Shown piece after piece: positions 4,351-6,090 of a stretch of 6,090 nucleotides of DNA. Position 1 is the first letter of the stretch, and every line of letters begins with the position of its first letter. The notes under the pieces are model-generated. The model did no database searches. It was given only the letters and a program-made list of their open reading frames with translations, and had not been told where the DNA came from. Source of the DNA: Flavobacteriales bacterium (GTDB lineage: Bacteria; Bacteroidota; Bacteroidia; Flavobacteriales_D; Parvicellaceae); the NCBI GenBank assembly GCA_027047735.1, contig JALTUD010000300.1, positions 1 to 6,090 on the forward strand, read 5' to 3'. A program made the translations under genes and the position numbers.

Positions 4351-5064
4351 ATGTTAAGGTTTATTTTCATTCTATTCTTCATCTTCGAAGTATCATTAGA
4401 AGGTTATATGGCTCAAAGTGTTACTTATTACGGTGCTTTTCCAACAATTGATTGTACAGTAAAGTTAAAAAACAAATGGAGTGGTTATTCCTATCTGTTT
4501 TCTGCGATAAAACCCTACGAAAGTATAGAACATAACACTTATGATGCTGCTCGATTTTTATCGACTTATGCTGAATTTGGAATGAATTATGACCTCTCAT
4601 CAGTATTAAGTGGTACGTTTTCGTATGTTAATCAAAGATCAGAACCTTTTGGAGCAAATTATACGAATGAGAATAGAGTTTTTCAGCAGTTAACCCTTAA
4701 ATTACCTTATGGTCGTTTTCAATGGAAGCAACGTTTAAGATTTGATGAACGGTTTATAAAAAATGTTCATTCTTCATCAACTGTTTTTAAGCATCGATTG
4801 CGTTATTTAATAGGTGGAAAATATACGCTAAATGATAATATTTATCTAACCGGTTATATAGAGTCGTTTTTTGATACAAAAAATAAGTTTAAATACAGTG
4901 AAAATTGGTCGGCATTGCAAATTGGGTATAAAATAAATAGGAACAATGCTATAGAAATCGGATATTTGTTTACCGGTTGGATAAGAAATCGTAATGATGA
5001 TTGGTTGAATCAGCATTTTCTTCAGTTTACTTGGGTAAGTCAATTTAAAATTTTTAAAAAATAA
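4351..5064 (+). CDS. DUF2490 outer-membrane beta-barrel protein
   Basis: This 237-residue protein begins with a hydrophobic signal sequence (residues 2-15, cleavage likely near AQS at 21-23). The remainder alternates short amphipathic strands with aromatic residues, as in an outer-membrane barrel. The layout fits the DUF2490 family: AEFGMNYDLS (74-83), ENRVFQQL (107-114), the basic strand QRLRFDERF (127-135), HRLRYLIG (148-155) and the closing GYLFTGW and QHFLQFTWV strands. Family function is unknown. The start at 4351, 5 bp after the OsmC stop, is chosen because it supplies the signal peptide. The gene lies 8 bp before the flavoprotein, so the two are probably cotranscribed. A surface barrel beside a sulfide-oxidising flavoprotein could serve substrate entry, but nothing in the sequence shows this. 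Confidence 0.72.
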   Translation: MLRFIFILFFIFEVSLEGYMAQSVTYYGAFPTIDCTVKLKNKWSGYSYLFSAIKPYESIEHNTYDAARFLSTYAEFGMNYDLSSVLSGTFSYVNQRSEPFGANYTNENRVFQQLTLKLPYGRFQWKQRLRFDERFIKNVHSSSTVFKHRLRYLIGGKYTLNDNIYLTGYIESFFDTKNKFKYSENWSALQIGYKINRNNAIEIGYLFTGWIRNRNDDWLNQHFLQFTWVSQFKIFKK

Positions 5065-5072
5065 AATTAATT

Positions 5073-6090
5073 ATGGAAAAGAAAAAAATAATAGTTATTG
5101 GTGGTGGTTTTTCGGGGCTTAGGGCTTTTTACAGACTATCAAAGTACAAAAAGAATTTTGATATAACTCTTATTGATAAAAGGGAAACTTCTTTAGAAAA
5201 ACCTGCTTTACCGGAGGTTGCTTTTTCAGGTAAAAGCGTTGATGCTACATTGATTGATTTAAAAGAAATCATTGAACATCATCATAAAGGAACTTTTATC
5301 AATGATGAAGTGATAAAAATTAACCCGAAATTAAATCATATTCATCTGAAAGGTGGAGCAAAAATAGATTATGATTATTTACTGATTACTACCGGAGCAT
5401 ATAAAGCTTTTGATGAAATAAAGGGCTTTAATGAGTATGGTTTTTCTATGTGTGATGATAAACACGCAGTAAAACTTTGGGATAAATTAAAAAATTATAA
5501 AGGTGGAAATGTTGTTATCGGTACTGCAAAATCTACTTTTGGTACAAGAGTTGACGCACCAAAATTAGTTGCTCCTTGCGAAGGTCCGATTGGAGAAGCG
5601 ATGTTTATGGTGGACTACTATTTAAGACAAAGAGGTTTAAGAGAAGAAAGTACGATAAAAGTTTTTACACCGGGTGAAATTTTCTTTGAAGATATAGGGG
5701 ACAGTGTAAGAAATAAAGTAGGTGCAGTAATGCATAAAAGAGGAATCACTCTTGACAATAACAAGGTAGTGAAGGAAATAACCGAAAAAGAGGTTATTTT
5801 TGAAGATGGTACTTCTTTTCCGAGTAATTTGGCAATTATAATACCTCCTTATAAGGCTTTTTCTATTTTTAAAGATTCAGGTTTAGGAGATGAGGCAGGA
5901 TTTATACCTACCAATAAACAAATGAGGCACTTAGATTATAGCAATGTGTTTGCAGCGGGCGATATCAACGCCTTGGCTCAACCTAAATTGGGGCATATAG
6001 CTATTCATCAAGCGGATATTGCTGTATCTGCTATTGTAAAAGAAGTAACAGGCAAGGGAGAGGTTATTCCTTTTGAACCCAGTATATTTT
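5073..6090 (+). CDS. Sulfide:quinone oxidoreductase-like flavoprotein, 3' end outside window
   Basis: This reading frame is open to the window edge (339 complete codons). IIVIGGGFSGL (residues 6-16) is the FAD-binding Rossmann start, and the second FAD site is NVFAAGDINALAQPKLGH (291-308). The position of a second nucleotide fold (VVIGTAKSTFG, 147-157) is degenerate. It is followed by VAPCEGPIGEAMFM (166-179), which matches the layout of the sulfide:quinone oxidoreductase redox-cysteine region. C127 in FSMCDDKHA and C169 correspond, by my recollection, to two of the three redox cysteines of that family (near 128 and 160 in the Acidithiobacillus enzyme); the third would fall beyond the edge. 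It would oxidise sulfide or a related thiol compound and pass electrons to membrane quinone. A type II NADH dehydrogenase or a general NAD(P)/FAD oxidoreductase are the alternatives. The start codon is 8 bp after the DUF2490 stop. Confidence 0.75.
   Translation, partial: MEKKKIIVIGGGFSGLRAFYRLSKYKKNFDITLIDKRETSLEKPALPEVAFSGKSVDATLIDLKEIIEHHHKGTFINDEVIKINPKLNHIHLKGGAKIDYDYLLITTGAYKAFDEIKGFNEYGFSMCDDKHAVKLWDKLKNYKGGNVVIGTAKSTFGTRVDAPKLVAPCEGPIGEAMFMVDYYLRQRGLREESTIKVFTPGEIFFEDIGDSVRNKVGAVMHKRGITLDNNKVVKEITEKEVIFEDGTSFPSNLAIIIPPYKAFSIFKDSGLGDEAGFIPTNKQMRHLDYSNVFAAGDINALAQPKLGHIAIHQADIAVSAIVKEVTGKGEVIPFEPSIF

Noticed and set aside
4846..5043. Reverse-strand ORF of 65 codons inside the DUF2490 gene
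   Set aside because: Antisense shadow; the + strand frame has a signal peptide and family motifs.

Overview
The window looks like a chromosomal stretch from a member of the Bacteroidota, probably a flavobacterium-like lineage. The DNA is strongly AT-rich. The one clear promoter has the Bacteroidota form (TTG, 19-nt spacer, TAnnTTTG), start codons are preceded by A-rich DNA rather than Shine-Dalgarno sites, and the protein families (DUF6428, DUF2490) are typical of that phylum. All ten genes I can support read on the + strand. The last one runs off the right edge.

Left block (1-1660): an AT-rich upstream region leads into an ArsR-family repressor gene. Its promoter carries a dyad, ATCG-N8-CGAT, and a near-identical dyad sits just before the next gene. 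Then come a DUF6428 protein with a cysteine-rich tail, a small glutaredoxin-like thioredoxin (CPKC) and a single-domain rhodanese that also ends in a cysteine cluster. The last three are closely spaced.

Middle (1661-2078): 418 bp without a gene, but full of structure. It holds a perfect 15-bp terminator-like hairpin, a second 12-bp hairpin, a 161-bp element bounded by long imperfect inverted repeats, a small palindrome, and a degenerate direct repeat with a period of exactly 162 bp whose second copy ends 33 bp before the next start codon.

Right block (2079-6090): a thioredoxin-coupled arsenate reductase (arsC) overlaps a secreted thioredoxin-fold protein (CKPC), followed 3 bp later by a COG0701/ArsP-type permease. 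A 58-bp gap then precedes an OsmC-family protein, a DUF2490 outer-membrane beta-barrel and a partial sulfide:quinone oxidoreductase-like flavoprotein. Codon choice shifts visibly between arsC (GGA-rich for glycine) and the last three genes (GGT-rich).

Together this is an arsenic response locus with many thiol and sulfur redox proteins. ArsC would reduce arsenate using a CXXC thioredoxin, the permease is the only visible exit route (no ArsB or Acr3 is present), and rhodanese, OsmC and the SQR-like protein suggest persulfide or sulfide handling. The joint sulfur/arsenic role is inference. The individual family assignments rest on motifs visible in the sequence and on my memory of the families; no search was run.
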